Translations under genes and position numbers: made by a program
Shown here: one piece after another, positions 1-8,205 of the stretch
Layout of the letters: each line of letters opens with the position of its first letter
How positions within the stretch are numbered: the stretch's first letter is position 1
Origin: Komagataeibacter medellinensis NBRC 3288
Lineage (GTDB): Bacteria > Pseudomonadota > Alphaproteobacteria > Acetobacterales > Acetobacteraceae
DNA: 64,000 nucleotides
NCBI RefSeq assembly: GCF_000182745.2
Contig: NC_016027.1
Coordinates: 2,641,001 to 2,705,000, forward strand
Direction: 5' to 3'
The notes under the pieces: model-generated
Told to the model about the DNA's origin: nothing
The model's database searches: none
Seen by the model: the letters and a program-made list of their open reading frames with translations, nothing else

Positions 1-26
1 TTAAAAAGGCAGCACCCAAAAACGTC
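1..26. repeat. Partial copy of dispersed bipartite hairpin repeat (cut by window edge)
   Basis: The first bases match the right end of the intergenic repeat seen complete at 45746-45822 and 38478-38555: an AAAAAGGC stem arm, then GCACCCAAAAACGTCC. The left part lies outside the window. It sits just downstream of the stop codon of the minus-strand gene ending at 56, like other copies that sit at gene ends. Confidence 0.6.
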
Positions 27-55
27 CATTCTTTTCTATTTCTAACGCGCGTGCC

Positions 56-622
56 CTAGCGGCGCGGCGTGGCCTGCGGCTGATTTTCAGGCTGTTCCTC
101 GGGCTGGCTGCCTTCGCCCCCCATGGCCTTGATCAATGCCTGGGTCTGGGCTTCATGTGACTTGATCAGTTTGACGTTATCGGGGTTGAGCGTGGGCATG
201 GAGCGGCTGTCCTGCGCGGGGTGCTGCATTACGGCGGTGGTCATGCCAAAGGTGGTGATGCCCATCACGAATTCCCGTGCCGTCATGCCATATTTCTGCA
301 GGATCGGCTGGAGTTGCGGCATGGCTTCCGTGCGCTTGATGGTATCTTCAAGCGACATGTTGGGCGTTTCGGGCGGGGAAATCCGCGACTCGCGGATCTG
401 CTCGATCACCGGTGTCATGCGCGAAAAGAAATCCTTTGGCAGCTTGTACTGCGCCACTGTCTGCATGTCGTGTTGTATGGCGGCCTGCTGGGCAGCGCTG
501 GGGGCCTGCTGCTGTGCAGCGGGTTGCTGTGCCTGCACCGGGGTCAGGTAGGCGGGCAGGCAGGTGAGCGCCAGCGCGCAGGTGGTGGCGACAAGCGCCT
601 TGCGGAAGGGGGAAGCGGTCAT
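56..622 (-). CDS. Secreted Gln/Pro-rich protein of unknown function
   Basis: A protein of 188 residues whose family I do not recognise. Residues 1-32 look like a Sec signal peptide: a basic start (FRK), a hydrophobic stretch rich in Ala and Leu, and a likely cut after PVQA. Next comes a Gln/Ala-rich spacer, then a predicted helical core (about 50-150) with many Met residues and the segment QKYGMTAREFVMG. The C-terminus is again Gln/Pro rich. Its ATG overlaps the TGA of the upstream aminopeptidase gene by four bases (ATGA), so the two are probably translationally coupled. It probably acts in the periplasm; role unknown. Confidence 0.75.
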   Translation of the reverse strand: MTASPFRKALVATTCALALTCLPAYLTPVQAQQPAAQQQAPSAAQQAAIQHDMQTVAQYKLPKDFFSRMTPVIEQIRESRISPPETPNMSLEDTIKRTEAMPQLQPILQKYGMTAREFVMGITTFGMTTAVMQHPAQDSRSMPTLNPDNVKLIKSHEAQTQALIKAMGGEGSQPEEQPENQPQATPRR

Positions 623-1866
623 GGCTGGTTACTCCATTCACCCTGTCGCATCAGGGGTTCGCGGGTGCCATCATGGTTGATGGCGTCCACGTCGATCTTG
701 CTGGACCCGATCATCCAGTCAATATGGATGAAGCTGCTGTTCGCACCCTGCTGGGCCAGATGCGCCTCGGTCAGGGTGTCGGTATCAAGCATGCACTTGG
801 CATAGGACTGACCCAGCGCGATGTGGCTGGCCGCGTTCTCGTCAAACAGGGTGTTGCGGAACAGGATCCCGCTTTCGGAAATGGGGGAGGACGCGGGTAC
901 AAGCGCGACCTCACCCAACCTGCGCGCGCCATCATCGGTATCAAGGATGCGCTCGAGCACCGCCTGCCCTTGGCTTGCGCGGGCTTCAACAATACGGCCG
1001 TCCTCAAAGCGCACGGCAATATCGTCAATCAGCGTGCCTTGGTGGAACAGCGGCTTGGTCGCGCGCACCGTGCCGCTGACCTTGCGGGCGTGCGGGGTGG
1101 TGAACACTTCCTCGGTGGGAATGTTCGGGTTGCATACAATGCCGTTGCCCGCAGGTTCCGCACCGCCTGCCCAGGCATGGCCATCGGCCAGGCCCACGGT
1201 CAGGTCGGTATCGGGGCCGCTAAAGTGCAGGGCGGCAAAGCGGCGGTCATTGAGCCACGTCGCCCGTCTGTGCAGGCGGGCGTTGTGGGCTTCCCATTCC
1301 GCCACCGGGTCATCCACCATCACGCGCGATGCCTGGAAGATCGCATCCCACAGGCGCGAAACCGCTTCCTTTTCGGGCAGGTCGGGAAAGACCTGTGCCG
1401 CCCAGGCCGGGGTGGCGAAGGCCACGATGTTCCAGTTGATGGCAAAGCGCGTGATCAGTTCCATGGCCGGGCGCCCCGCGCGTGATGCCGCGCGTGCCAC
1501 GCGGGAGACGCGCTCGGGGTCTTCATTGGCCAAAAGCACAGGGTTGCCGCCGGTAATTGCCATGCGGGCCGCGCCCTTGCGGTAGGCGGTGGCCATGCCG
1601 TCGTGCAGCCAGTCGGCGGCGGTATCGAGTGTGTCGTCGGCGGCGTGGTGGAAGCGTGCCAGGGTTGTTATGTCATCGGCATAGAAAGGCGTAACTAGCG
1701 ATGCCCCGGCCCTGTAGGCATGTTCCGTGATCCGGCGTACCAGTGGCACGGCATCAAGCGGTGCCGTAATGAGAAGTTGCTGGCCATGGGCGATGTTCAC
1801 GCCAACACGCACGGCCACTTCAGCCAGGCGGTCCAGAAGATGTTCATGCTGGGGGGAAAGAGCCAT
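619..1866 (-). CDS. M29-family metallo-aminopeptidase
   Basis: A protein of 415 residues resembling M29 aminopeptidases (AmpS/PepS/thermophilic aminopeptidase T), cytosolic two-metal exopeptidases that remove N-terminal residues from peptides. The length fits the family (about 410). The C-terminal domain holds the metal-ligand signature FIHIDWMIGS (His-x-Asp) and, before it, DENAASHIALG with its Glu and His; the N-terminal half has the family's LITAPLDAVPLVR region. There is no signal peptide, so it should be cytoplasmic. Its stop overlaps the start of the secreted Gln-rich gene. Family assignment is firm; substrate preference cannot be read from sequence. Confidence 0.88.
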   Translation of the reverse strand: MALSPQHEHLLDRLAEVAVRVGVNIAHGQQLLITAPLDAVPLVRRITEHAYRAGASLVTPFYADDITTLARFHHAADDTLDTAADWLHDGMATAYRKGAARMAITGGNPVLLANEDPERVSRVARAASRAGRPAMELITRFAINWNIVAFATPAWAAQVFPDLPEKEAVSRLWDAIFQASRVMVDDPVAEWEAHNARLHRRATWLNDRRFAALHFSGPDTDLTVGLADGHAWAGGAEPAGNGIVCNPNIPTEEVFTTPHARKVSGTVRATKPLFHQGTLIDDIAVRFEDGRIVEARASQGQAVLERILDTDDGARRLGEVALVPASSPISESGILFRNTLFDENAASHIALGQSYAKCMLDTDTLTEAHLAQQGANSSFIHIDWMIGSSKIDVDAINHDGTREPLMRQGEWSNQP

Positions 1867-1987
1867 GCGTCATCATATCCTGTAAGAAGCGGGTCATGTG
1901 CCGCATGCCCGCGGGGTGGGTGCAGGATAGACGACACGCTCCCTTTAGGTAAGATGATAACCGAAAACCGGCGGGAGCATGCAGTCA

Positions 1988-2320
1988 ATGAAACAGGTGC
2001 CTTCGGGTTCCCGCGCCCTGTGCACGCTGGAAGCCGCGCGCGAAGCCCCGCAGCGTGTGCTGTGCGATGGTCGCGCGCTGGTGGTGTGGATGGTGGAGGA
2101 GGATCGTCCCGGCGTGATCGATGACCGCTGCCCGCATGGCAATGCCCGGCTTTCCGCCGGTTATGTGCTGTATGGGCGGATTGTCTGCCCACTGCATATG
2201 TGGACATTTGGCCCCGATGGGTGCGCGCAGGCCCCTGGTGGTCGGACCGAAGCGGCGGGGCCTGCGCCGCGCGCCTATGAATGCTGGGTCAGCGGGGGGC
2301 AGGTCTGGGCGCGGGTATAG
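1988..2320 (+). CDS. Small Rieske [2Fe-2S] domain protein
   Basis: About 110 residues, essentially one Rieske domain. The cluster ligands are visible as Cys48-Pro-His50 and, 16 residues on, Cys67-Pro-Leu-His70. Stand-alone proteins of this size resemble NirD-like or dioxygenase-ferredoxin subunits that pass electrons to a partner enzyme, but no oxygenase or reductase partner is adjacent. I chose the ATG at 1988 because GGGAG at 1973-1977 is correctly spaced for it; the in-frame ATG at 1979 is too close. The gene runs opposite to both neighbours, and its last 32 bases overlap the end of the DUF4186 gene tail to tail. Confidence 0.8.
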   Translation: MKQVPSGSRALCTLEAAREAPQRVLCDGRALVVWMVEEDRPGVIDDRCPHGNARLSAGYVLYGRIVCPLHMWTFGPDGCAQAPGGRTEAAGPAPRAYECWVSGGQVWARV

Positions 2321-2810
2321 GTGCGGGCCGTCTGTCCTCGCGCCGGAGCCATTCCTGTATCACTGCAAGGATGTAAGCCTGCTGGTGCACATCCAGCTTC
2401 TGGCCCGCAGGCATGGCATGCCATTGGGCAACGCAGCCCCGGCAGCAGGTACCGGTGGCATGCTGGGCGATAAAGACCGGGTGGCCGCGCCATGGCGTCT
2501 GTCGGCCATCCTTGTCAGGCTGGGCCGGGGCCAGACGTGTCGCCACGAAATCCGCCGCATGCGCCATGACTTCGGGCAGGCCGCGCTGGTCCAGATAGGC
2601 GCGCTCCTTCATGCCAAGGTGGAAGCGGGCACGAAAGCGCGAATACCCCAGTCGTTCCCACAGTTCGGGCGCAACAGCAGGCAGGGGTGGCAGGGTCGGG
2701 GCTGCCGGTGGGACGGGCTTTGGTGTGGGCGCGGCAGGGGCCTGCGGGGCGGCGAACAGATCCGCCTGCCCGGCAGGTACCGCCCTTGTGCCTGCGCGCC
2801 GGGAAGACAT
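2289..2810 (-). CDS. DUF4186 family protein
   Basis: A protein of 173 residues. After a variable Ala/Pro-rich N-terminus (1-55) it carries a conserved block typical of DUF4186: RFRARFHLGMKERAYL, then HAADFVATRLAP, GHPVFIAQHATGTCCRGC and an AYILAVIQEWL tail. Two adjacent Cys plus a third in TCCRGC, with nearby His, suggest a metal or redox site, but no biochemical function is known to me. It starts 12 bases after the tyrS stop on the same strand, so it is probably cotranscribed with tyrS. Its 3' end overlaps the convergent Rieske gene. Confidence 0.8.
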   Translation of the reverse strand: MSSRRAGTRAVPAGQADLFAAPQAPAAPTPKPVPPAAPTLPPLPAVAPELWERLGYSRFRARFHLGMKERAYLDQRGLPEVMAHAADFVATRLAPAQPDKDGRQTPWRGHPVFIAQHATGTCCRGCVAQWHAMPAGQKLDVHQQAYILAVIQEWLRREDRRPAPIPAPRPAPR

Positions 2811-2822
2811 GCGCCCGCCCGT

Positions 2823-4070
2823 TCAGCGTGGCTGGACCAGAATGTGGCGCTTGCGGCCCGAGGAGAGCTTGACCGCGCCATCAATCAGGTCCGCGCCCGA
2901 GATTACCTGCGCCTCATCACCCACCACCACATCATTTACCCGGGCACCCCCGCCCCGGATCAGGCGGCGGGCCTCACCATTGCTGGCGGCAAAACCGGCT
3001 TCGACAAACAGGCGGAAGGCAGGCACACCTTCGGCCAGCAGGGCAGCAGGCACGGTTACCGTGGGCAGGGCGGCGGCGGTCACGGCCCCTTCCTCAAATG
3101 TGCGACGCGCGGCGTCCGCTGCTTCCTGTGCGGCGGCGCGGCCGTGGCATAGGGCCGTGGCTTCGGTCGCCAGAACCTTTTTCGCCTCGTTGATCTCGGC
3201 ACCACCAAGGGCTGCCAGCCGTTCGCATTCCGCAATGGGAAGGTCGGTAAACAGCTTGAGGAAGCGGCCCACATCCGCATCCTCCACATTGCGCCAGAAC
3301 TGCCAGTAATCGAATACCGGCAGCCTTGCCGCCGAAAGCCAGACCGCGCCCTGTGCCGTCTTGCCCATCTTGGCGCCGGAACTGGTGGTGAGCAGCGGCG
3401 TTGTCAGGCCGAAAACCTGCGCGCCGTTCATCCGGCGCACAAGGTCGATGCCCGATACGATGTTGCCCCACTGGTCCGATCCCCCCATCTGAAGGGTTAC
3501 GCCATGGCGGAGGTTGAGTTCACGGAAATCGTAAGACTGGAGGATGGAGTAATTGAACTCCAGGAACGTCAGTCCCTGTTCACGCTCAAGCCGCGAGCGC
3601 ACCGAGTCGAAGGAGAGCATGCGGTTGACGGAAAAATGGACGCCCACATCGCGCAGCAGGTCGATGTAGGAGAGTTTGTCCAGCCAGTCGGCATTGTTGG
3701 CCAGCAGTGGGTCTACCGGGCCATCACCCAGTGGCAGGAACTGTCGCAGGCAGCCTTCCACCCCGCGCAGGTTGGTGGCGATGGTCTCGGCTGTCATCAG
3801 CCTGCGGGCTTCCTCGCGGAAGGACGGGTCACCGATCTTTGCCGTGCCGCCACCCATCAGGGCAACCGGGCGGTGGCCATGGCGGTGCATGAGTCGCAGC
3901 AGCATGATCTGGATCAGGCTGCCCACATGCAGGCTGTCTGCCGTTGGATCAAACCCGATATAGCCCCCGACCGGTCCGGCCTGCATGGCGGCATCAAGTG
4001 CTTCCATGTCGGTGCACTGGAATATGAAGCCGCGTGCTTCGGCCTCCCGGAGGAATTCACTCTTGGGCAT
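2823..4070 (-). CDS. tyrS: Tyrosyl-tRNA synthetase
   Basis: A class I aminoacyl-tRNA synthetase of 415 residues that charges tRNA-Tyr in the cytoplasm. The HIGH-type motif is HVGS (48-51) after the Tyr-pocket segment [14 protein letters not shown], and the KMSKS-type loop appears as KMGKT (234-238). GGSDQWGNI (196-204) is the usual TyrS signature. The last 65 residues form an S4-like RNA-binding domain ([14 protein letters not shown]). Length is normal for bacterial TyrS. It heads a probable two-gene transcript with the DUF4186 gene. No T-box or other leader is apparent in the 114 bases upstream. Confidence 0.97.
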   Translation of the reverse strand: MPKSEFLREAEARGFIFQCTDMEALDAAMQAGPVGGYIGFDPTADSLHVGSLIQIMLLRLMHRHGHRPVALMGGGTAKIGDPSFREEARRLMTAETIATNLRGVEGCLRQFLPLGDGPVDPLLANNADWLDKLSYIDLLRDVGVHFSVNRMLSFDSVRSRLEREQGLTFLEFNYSILQSYDFRELNLRHGVTLQMGGSDQWGNIVSGIDLVRRMNGAQVFGLTTPLLTTSSGAKMGKTAQGAVWLSAARLPVFDYWQFWRNVEDADVGRFLKLFTDLPIAECERLAALGGAEINEAKKVLATEATALCHGRAAAQEAADAARRTFEEGAVTAAALPTVTVPAALLAEGVPAFRLFVEAGFAASNGEARRLIRGGGARVNDVVVGDEAQVISGADLIDGAVKLSSGRKRHILVQPR

Positions 4071-4184
4071 GATCTGTTCCGCGCTGTGATGGGCCTGGCT
4101 GGCCGGGTCGCCCCCCGGCGCGGATCAGCCTCTAGCATGTTCACGGCGCCACAGGGAACAGCCCACGGCCAGCAGGCCGGGAAA

Positions 4185-4850
4185 TCAGTCCGCCGCCAGC
4201 GCCAGCGTGGTGCGGTTCATGACCGTGCTCACATGGTCTTCCAGCGCCTCGGCCACCTGGTCGGCCTGGTCGGCAAACACATGGTCGGCACCTTTGAAGA
4301 TGCGGTAGTCCACGCTTACGCCTTTCTGGGTGTTGAGCTTGTCCACCAGCTTGCGGATGGCGGGTTCGGGCACGAGTTCATCATTCTCACCCGCAATCAT
4401 CAGTCCGCCGCACGGACACGGGGCAAGGAAGCCGAAATCGTAGTAATTGGCGGGCGGCGCAACACTGATCCAGCCCGTGATCTCGGGCCGGCGCATGAGC
4501 AGTTGCATGCCCACGAACGCACCAAAGGAATAGCCGGCAATCCACAGCCCGCTGGCGTTGGGGTTGATCATCTGCATCCAGTCAAGGGCGGCGGCGGCAT
4601 CGGAAATCTCGCCAATGCCCCCGTCATAACGCCCCTGCGAGCGGCCGACCCCGCGCGAATTGTAGCGCATGACCGAAAAGCCCATCTTCTCGAATGCGCG
4701 GTACATCGCGTAGGTGATGCGGTTGTTCATGGTTCCGCCATGCAGCGGGTGGGGATGGAGCACCAGGGCAAGCGGCGCGTTGGGCGCGCTTGAGTGGTGG
4801 TATCGACCTTCCAGGCGGCCATCAGGGCCGGCAAACATGACCTCAGGCAT
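4185..4850 (-). CDS. Alpha/beta hydrolase (COG2945-like)
   Basis: A protein of 221 residues with an alpha/beta hydrolase fold: oxyanion/HP segment LHPHPLHGGTMNN (31-43), the nucleophile elbow GYSFG with Ser108, an acid at NDELVPE and the catalytic His in GADHVF near the C-terminus. The RGVGRSQG segment resembles COG2945 esterase-like hydrolases. The start MPEV at 4850 has GGGA a few bases upstream; an upstream in-frame start at 4895 would add a Cys-rich stretch unlike the family. No signal peptide. The substrate is unknown; the gene stands alone on the minus strand. Confidence 0.82.
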   Translation of the reverse strand: MPEVMFAGPDGRLEGRYHHSSAPNAPLALVLHPHPLHGGTMNNRITYAMYRAFEKMGFSVMRYNSRGVGRSQGRYDGGIGEISDAAAALDWMQMINPNASGLWIAGYSFGAFVGMQLLMRRPEITGWISVAPPANYYDFGFLAPCPCGGLMIAGENDELVPEPAIRKLVDKLNTQKGVSVDYRIFKGADHVFADQADQVAEALEDHVSTVMNRTTLALAAD

Positions 4851-5433
4851 AGGTATCCCGCATTTGCATCTCCCCGTGCATTCCAGGCATTGCATCGGGA
4901 ACGGTTACTGTAACAGCCTGCCTGACCGGCGATGCCCCGTCAGGTCGGCAGGCGGAGGAAACACTGTTTTTTGTGCACGGCGCGCCGGGTGCAGGAAACG
5001 GTCCTGTATTCATCCGGTCAGTGCTGCACAAAAGACAGAATTGATCCGGCCTGGTGCCCCAGGCCGAAAGTAAACCCATACCCAGCCGCCTGATAATGGG
5101 CATTACGGCTACAAGATAGCAGTGCATCTTCAGCAGGCGTGCCCTGCGCGGGGGGCAGGCATGGTGTGGATGGGTATACTGCCCGAGCGTTGGTGGCAGG
5201 CGGTTGCCATGCCAGCAGGGGGCTGTCGTGTTGGTTCGCTCTCCTTGCCATCCTCTGCGGGCGGGATGGGCGATACTGGGGCAGCGGTATGAAAACGGTG
5301 CGTCCATTCTCCATAACACGTTGCAATAAATATTATGTTGCGCTGACTTATAACTGTATGGATTCCCAAAATGCCAGATAAATCGTAATCCACGTCGCAA
5401 AATGACTTGGCGCAACCCATATGGCTGGACAGC
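4851..5433. other. 583-bp divergent intergenic region
   Basis: This gap separates the minus-strand hydrolase from the plus-strand desulfurase cluster. No convincing gene is seen. The right third (about 5310-5400) is markedly richer in A and T than its surroundings (TAAATATTATG, ACTTATAACTG) and is the likely promoter region of the desulfurase operon. I cannot fix -35 and -10 boxes with confidence and see no recognisable IscR- or Fur-type operator. Confidence 0.5.
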
Positions 5434-6570
5434 ATGAGTACCGCACGCGACCGCTTTACATACCTTGACGCCAATGCCACCGAGCCGCTCCGCCCGCAGG
5501 CTCTTGCCGCCATGGCGGCAGCGGCGGAGGTGGTGGGCAATCCGTCATCCGTGCACCGTGCGGGACGGGCGGCGCGTGCATTGCTTGAAACCGCGCGGGA
5601 GGACATGGCCACTACTTTTGGCGTGCAACCCGATAACTGCATTTTCACTTCCGGCGGCACGGAGGCCAACGTGCTGGCCATGACCGGGCAGGCGCAGGGC
5701 AGGCGTATTCTGGTGGGCGCGACCGAGCACGATGCCGTGCGCCGTGCTGCTGCTGCGGAGATCGTTTCCGTCATGTCTGATGGCGTGATCGACCGCATGA
5801 TGCTGGAGCGCCTGCTGGCAGTGCCGGGTGCGGCCCCGGCACTGGTCTGTATCATGCTGGCTAATAACGAGACCGGGGTCATCAATCCCGTGCGCGAAAT
5901 CGCGGACCTGTGCCACGCCCATGGTGCGCTGCTGCATGTCGATGCGGTACAGGCGGCGGGCCGGATCAGTTTTGATATGGCGGCGCTGGGGGCCGACAGC
6001 ATTGCGGTTTCAGGCCATAAATTCGGCGGCCCGAAAGGCGCGGGGGCCGTGCTGCTGGCCGGGGAGCGCTTTCGCGCGCTGGTGCCCATGCTGGCTGGCG
6101 GCGGACAGGAGCAGGGTCGGCGAGGTGGTACCCCGGCCCTTCCCGCCATTGCAGGCATGGCTGCCGCCGCCCGTGTGGCAGTAGCGGAAATTCCGCATCA
6201 GGCCACCCGTCTTGGCGCCCTGCGCGACGGGATCGAGCGCGCGGCACGAACGGTGGGTGCTGTGGTGTGTGGTGCGGCCAGTTCCCGGCTCGCCAATACA
6301 ACCTGCCTGCTGCTGCCCGGCAGGCAGGCCCAAACACAGTTGATCGCACTGGATATGGCCGGATATGGCGTGTCGGCCGGTTCGGCCTGTTCATCGGGCA
6401 AGGTCACGCGTTCGCATGTGCTTGAAGCCATGGGGCTGGGGGCAGAAGCGGGCTGCGCCATCCGTGTCTCCCTGCCATGGTCGGTGGCCGAGGCGGATGT
6501 GGAGGGGTTTATCGCCGCCTATACGGCCATGGCGGCCCGTCTGCCCGCTGCCAGCGGGGTGGGGGCATGA
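5434..6570 (+). CDS. Cysteine desulfurase (class V aminotransferase), first of a tandem pair
   Basis: A PLP enzyme of 378 residues that should convert L-cysteine to L-alanine and load sulfane sulfur on a Cys. The PLP Lys is in SGHK (Lys196), the cofactor-stacking His in TEHDAV, and the mobile Cys loop reads SAGSACSSGK with Cys319. TLDANATEPLRP at the N-terminus replaces the usual YLDNxATTP pattern, a slight divergence. The ATG at 5434 was preferred over a TTG at 5407. The stop overlaps the start of the second desulfurase (ATGA). It is more diverged than its neighbour, so it may serve a dedicated acceptor rather than general Fe-S assembly. Confidence 0.9.
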   Translation: MSTARDRFTYLDANATEPLRPQALAAMAAAAEVVGNPSSVHRAGRAARALLETAREDMATTFGVQPDNCIFTSGGTEANVLAMTGQAQGRRILVGATEHDAVRRAAAAEIVSVMSDGVIDRMMLERLLAVPGAAPALVCIMLANNETGVINPVREIADLCHAHGALLHVDAVQAAGRISFDMAALGADSIAVSGHKFGGPKGAGAVLLAGERFRALVPMLAGGGQEQGRRGGTPALPAIAGMAAAARVAVAEIPHQATRLGALRDGIERAARTVGAVVCGAASSRLANTTCLLLPGRQAQTQLIALDMAGYGVSAGSACSSGKVTRSHVLEAMGLGAEAGCAIRVSLPWSVAEADVEGFIAAYTAMAARLPAASGVGA

Positions 6571-7745
6571 AGGAAGAAGACCTGATCTATCTCGACTACC
6601 AGGCCACCACGCCGTGTGACCCGCGTGTGATGGAGGGCATGCTGCCGTGGTTTACCCAAAGTTTTGCCAACCCCCACAGCCTTGACCACGCAGCCGGGCG
6701 GGCAGTGCACGAAGCCGTGGAACAGGCCCGCGCCGAAGTAGCCGCCCTGCTGGGGGCGGAAGCGCGAGAGATCGTGTTGACTTCGGGGGCTACGGAAGCC
6801 AACAACCTTGCCATCAAGGGCGCGGTCCGCCACCTGCTGGCGCGCGGTGATGCGCGCAGGCGGGTCATTACGCTGGCAACTGAACATAAATGCGTGCTGG
6901 AATCGGTGCGCGACCTTGCACATGAAGGCTGCGAACCGGTCATCCTGCCCGTCCGCCCCGATGGTACGCTGGACCCGGACGTGCTGGCCCGCGCACTGGA
7001 AGTGCCCACCCTGCTGGTCAGCATCATGGGCGCCAATAACGAAACCGGCGTGCTGCACGATATTGCGGCCTTTGCACCGATTGTCCGCCGTGCCGGCGCA
7101 CTGCTGCACAGTGACCTGGCGCAGGCGGCGGGCAAGGTGGATGTGGACGTGCGTGCATGGGACCTGGATCTTGCATCCGTTTCCGCTCACAAGCTGTATG
7201 GGCCAAAGGGCGTGGGTGCGCTGTTCGTGCGCCGCAGGCCACGGGTGCGGCTGGCCCCGCTGTTTTCGGGTGGCGGGCAGGAACGTGGCCTGCGTTCAGG
7301 CACGCTGCCAGCCCCTCTGATTATCGGCTTTGGTGCTGCGTGCCGTCTGGCGCAGGCGGAAGGGGCGGCGGAGCGGACACGGATCGCGGCCCTGCGTAAC
7401 CGGATGCTGGTGGCATTACAGGCGGGCTGCGCGGGCGTGCAGGTACACGGGCGTATGGAAGGGCGGCTTGCGGGCAACCTCAACCTGCGCTTTGCAGGCG
7501 TGCGGGCGGTGGACCTGCTGGCGGCGGTGCCACAGCTGTGCCTGTCCGCCGGGTCGGCGTGTTCCTCGGCCGAAGTGGTGCCGTCCTATGTACTGACCGC
7601 CATGGGGCTGGACGGGATTGCAGCGGCGGAAGGCTTGCGTCTGGCCGTCGGACGCTATACCTCAGCCGCCGATGTGGATCGCGCGGCGGAGATCTTGTGC
7701 CAGGCTGTGGCACGGTGCCGCGCGCAAGGCAGTGTTTTGCCCTGA
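6567..7745 (+). CDS. iscS: Cysteine desulfurase IscS-like, second of a tandem pair
   Basis: A protein of 392 residues with all desulfurase hallmarks: YLDYQATTPCDP at the N-terminus, TLATEHKCVLES with the stacking His, Lys209 in SAHKLYGPKG, and the active-site loop SAGSACSSAE with Cys332. The GNLNLRF segment is also typical of IscS. The start at 6567 overlaps the preceding stop by four bases, indicating translational coupling of two paralogues. Downstream follow an adrenodoxin-type ferredoxin and mnmA, so the expected role is sulfur supply for tRNA thiolation and possibly Fe-S assembly. No iscU, iscA or hscBA is present here. Confidence 0.93.
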   Translation: MKEEDLIYLDYQATTPCDPRVMEGMLPWFTQSFANPHSLDHAAGRAVHEAVEQARAEVAALLGAEAREIVLTSGATEANNLAIKGAVRHLLARGDARRRVITLATEHKCVLESVRDLAHEGCEPVILPVRPDGTLDPDVLARALEVPTLLVSIMGANNETGVLHDIAAFAPIVRRAGALLHSDLAQAAGKVDVDVRAWDLDLASVSAHKLYGPKGVGALFVRRRPRVRLAPLFSGGGQERGLRSGTLPAPLIIGFGAACRLAQAEGAAERTRIAALRNRMLVALQAGCAGVQVHGRMEGRLAGNLNLRFAGVRAVDLLAAVPQLCLSAGSACSSAEVVPSYVLTAMGLDGIAAAEGLRLAVGRYTSAADVDRAAEILCQAVARCRAQGSVLP

Positions 7746-7775
7746 GTGGGCCAACAGCACAGGCAGGATGGAAAG

Positions 7776-8090
7776 ATGGCGCATATAACATTTATTGAGC
7801 GTGACGGCAGCCGCCGCGAAGTCGCGGCCCCGCTGGGCCTGTCGGTCCTGGAAATCGCTCACAAGAACGGGATCGACCTTGAAGGCGCGTGCGAGGGTTC
7901 TCTGGCTTGCGCGACCTGCCATGTGGTGGTGGACCCCGAATGGGCACCGAAGCTGTCCTCCCCCACCGAGGACGAGGAAGATATGCTCGACCTTGCCTTC
8001 GGGCTGGAAAAGACATCACGCCTGGGCTGCCAGATCGTGATGACCGACGCACTGGACGGCCTCGTGGTGCGCCTGCCGCGTACGTCCTGA
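7776..8090 (+). CDS. fdx: [2Fe-2S] ferredoxin, adrenodoxin/Isc type
   Basis: A protein of 104 residues that carries electrons, probably to the adjacent desulfurase/Fe-S machinery. The four cluster ligands are Cys39, Cys45, Cys48 and Cys85, spaced C-x5-C-x2-C-x36-C as in vertebrate-type ferredoxins. The segment [18 protein letters not shown] between them matches the acidic interaction helix of the Isc ferredoxin/adrenodoxin family. The start at 7776 was chosen over an upstream in-frame codon because [11 protein letters not shown] aligns with family N-termini and a purine-rich AGGATGGAAAG precedes it. It follows the second desulfurase by 30 bases, consistent with one operon. Confidence 0.92.
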   Translation: MAHITFIERDGSRREVAAPLGLSVLEIAHKNGIDLEGACEGSLACATCHVVVDPEWAPKLSSPTEDEEDMLDLAFGLEKTSRLGCQIVMTDALDGLVVRLPRTS

Positions 8091-8142
8091 CCGGTAATGC
8101 TGCAACTGCGCGCGGTATGGCGCGCAATATGATGTTTGACGC

Positions 8143-8178
8143 GCGATGCCCGGGGGCGGATAGTCCTGCGGGCATCGC
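8143..8178 (+). promoter_or_regulatory. Strong hairpin in the mnmA leader
   Basis: A perfect 9-bp stem, GCGATGCCC (8143-8151) with GGGCATCGC (8170-8178), and an 18-base loop lies 27 bases before the mnmA start. There is no U-run, so it is not a classical terminator. It could stabilise the processed mnmA mRNA or modulate its expression relative to the desulfurase genes; function is inferred only from position. Confidence 0.45.
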
Positions 8179-8205
8179 CTGTCTGTAGGGAAGTGGAATC
8201 AAGCC

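Noticed and set aside
5139-5381. 80-codon frame in the gap before the first desulfurase
   Set aside because: No recognisable ribosome site or domain; composition unlike neighbouring genes.
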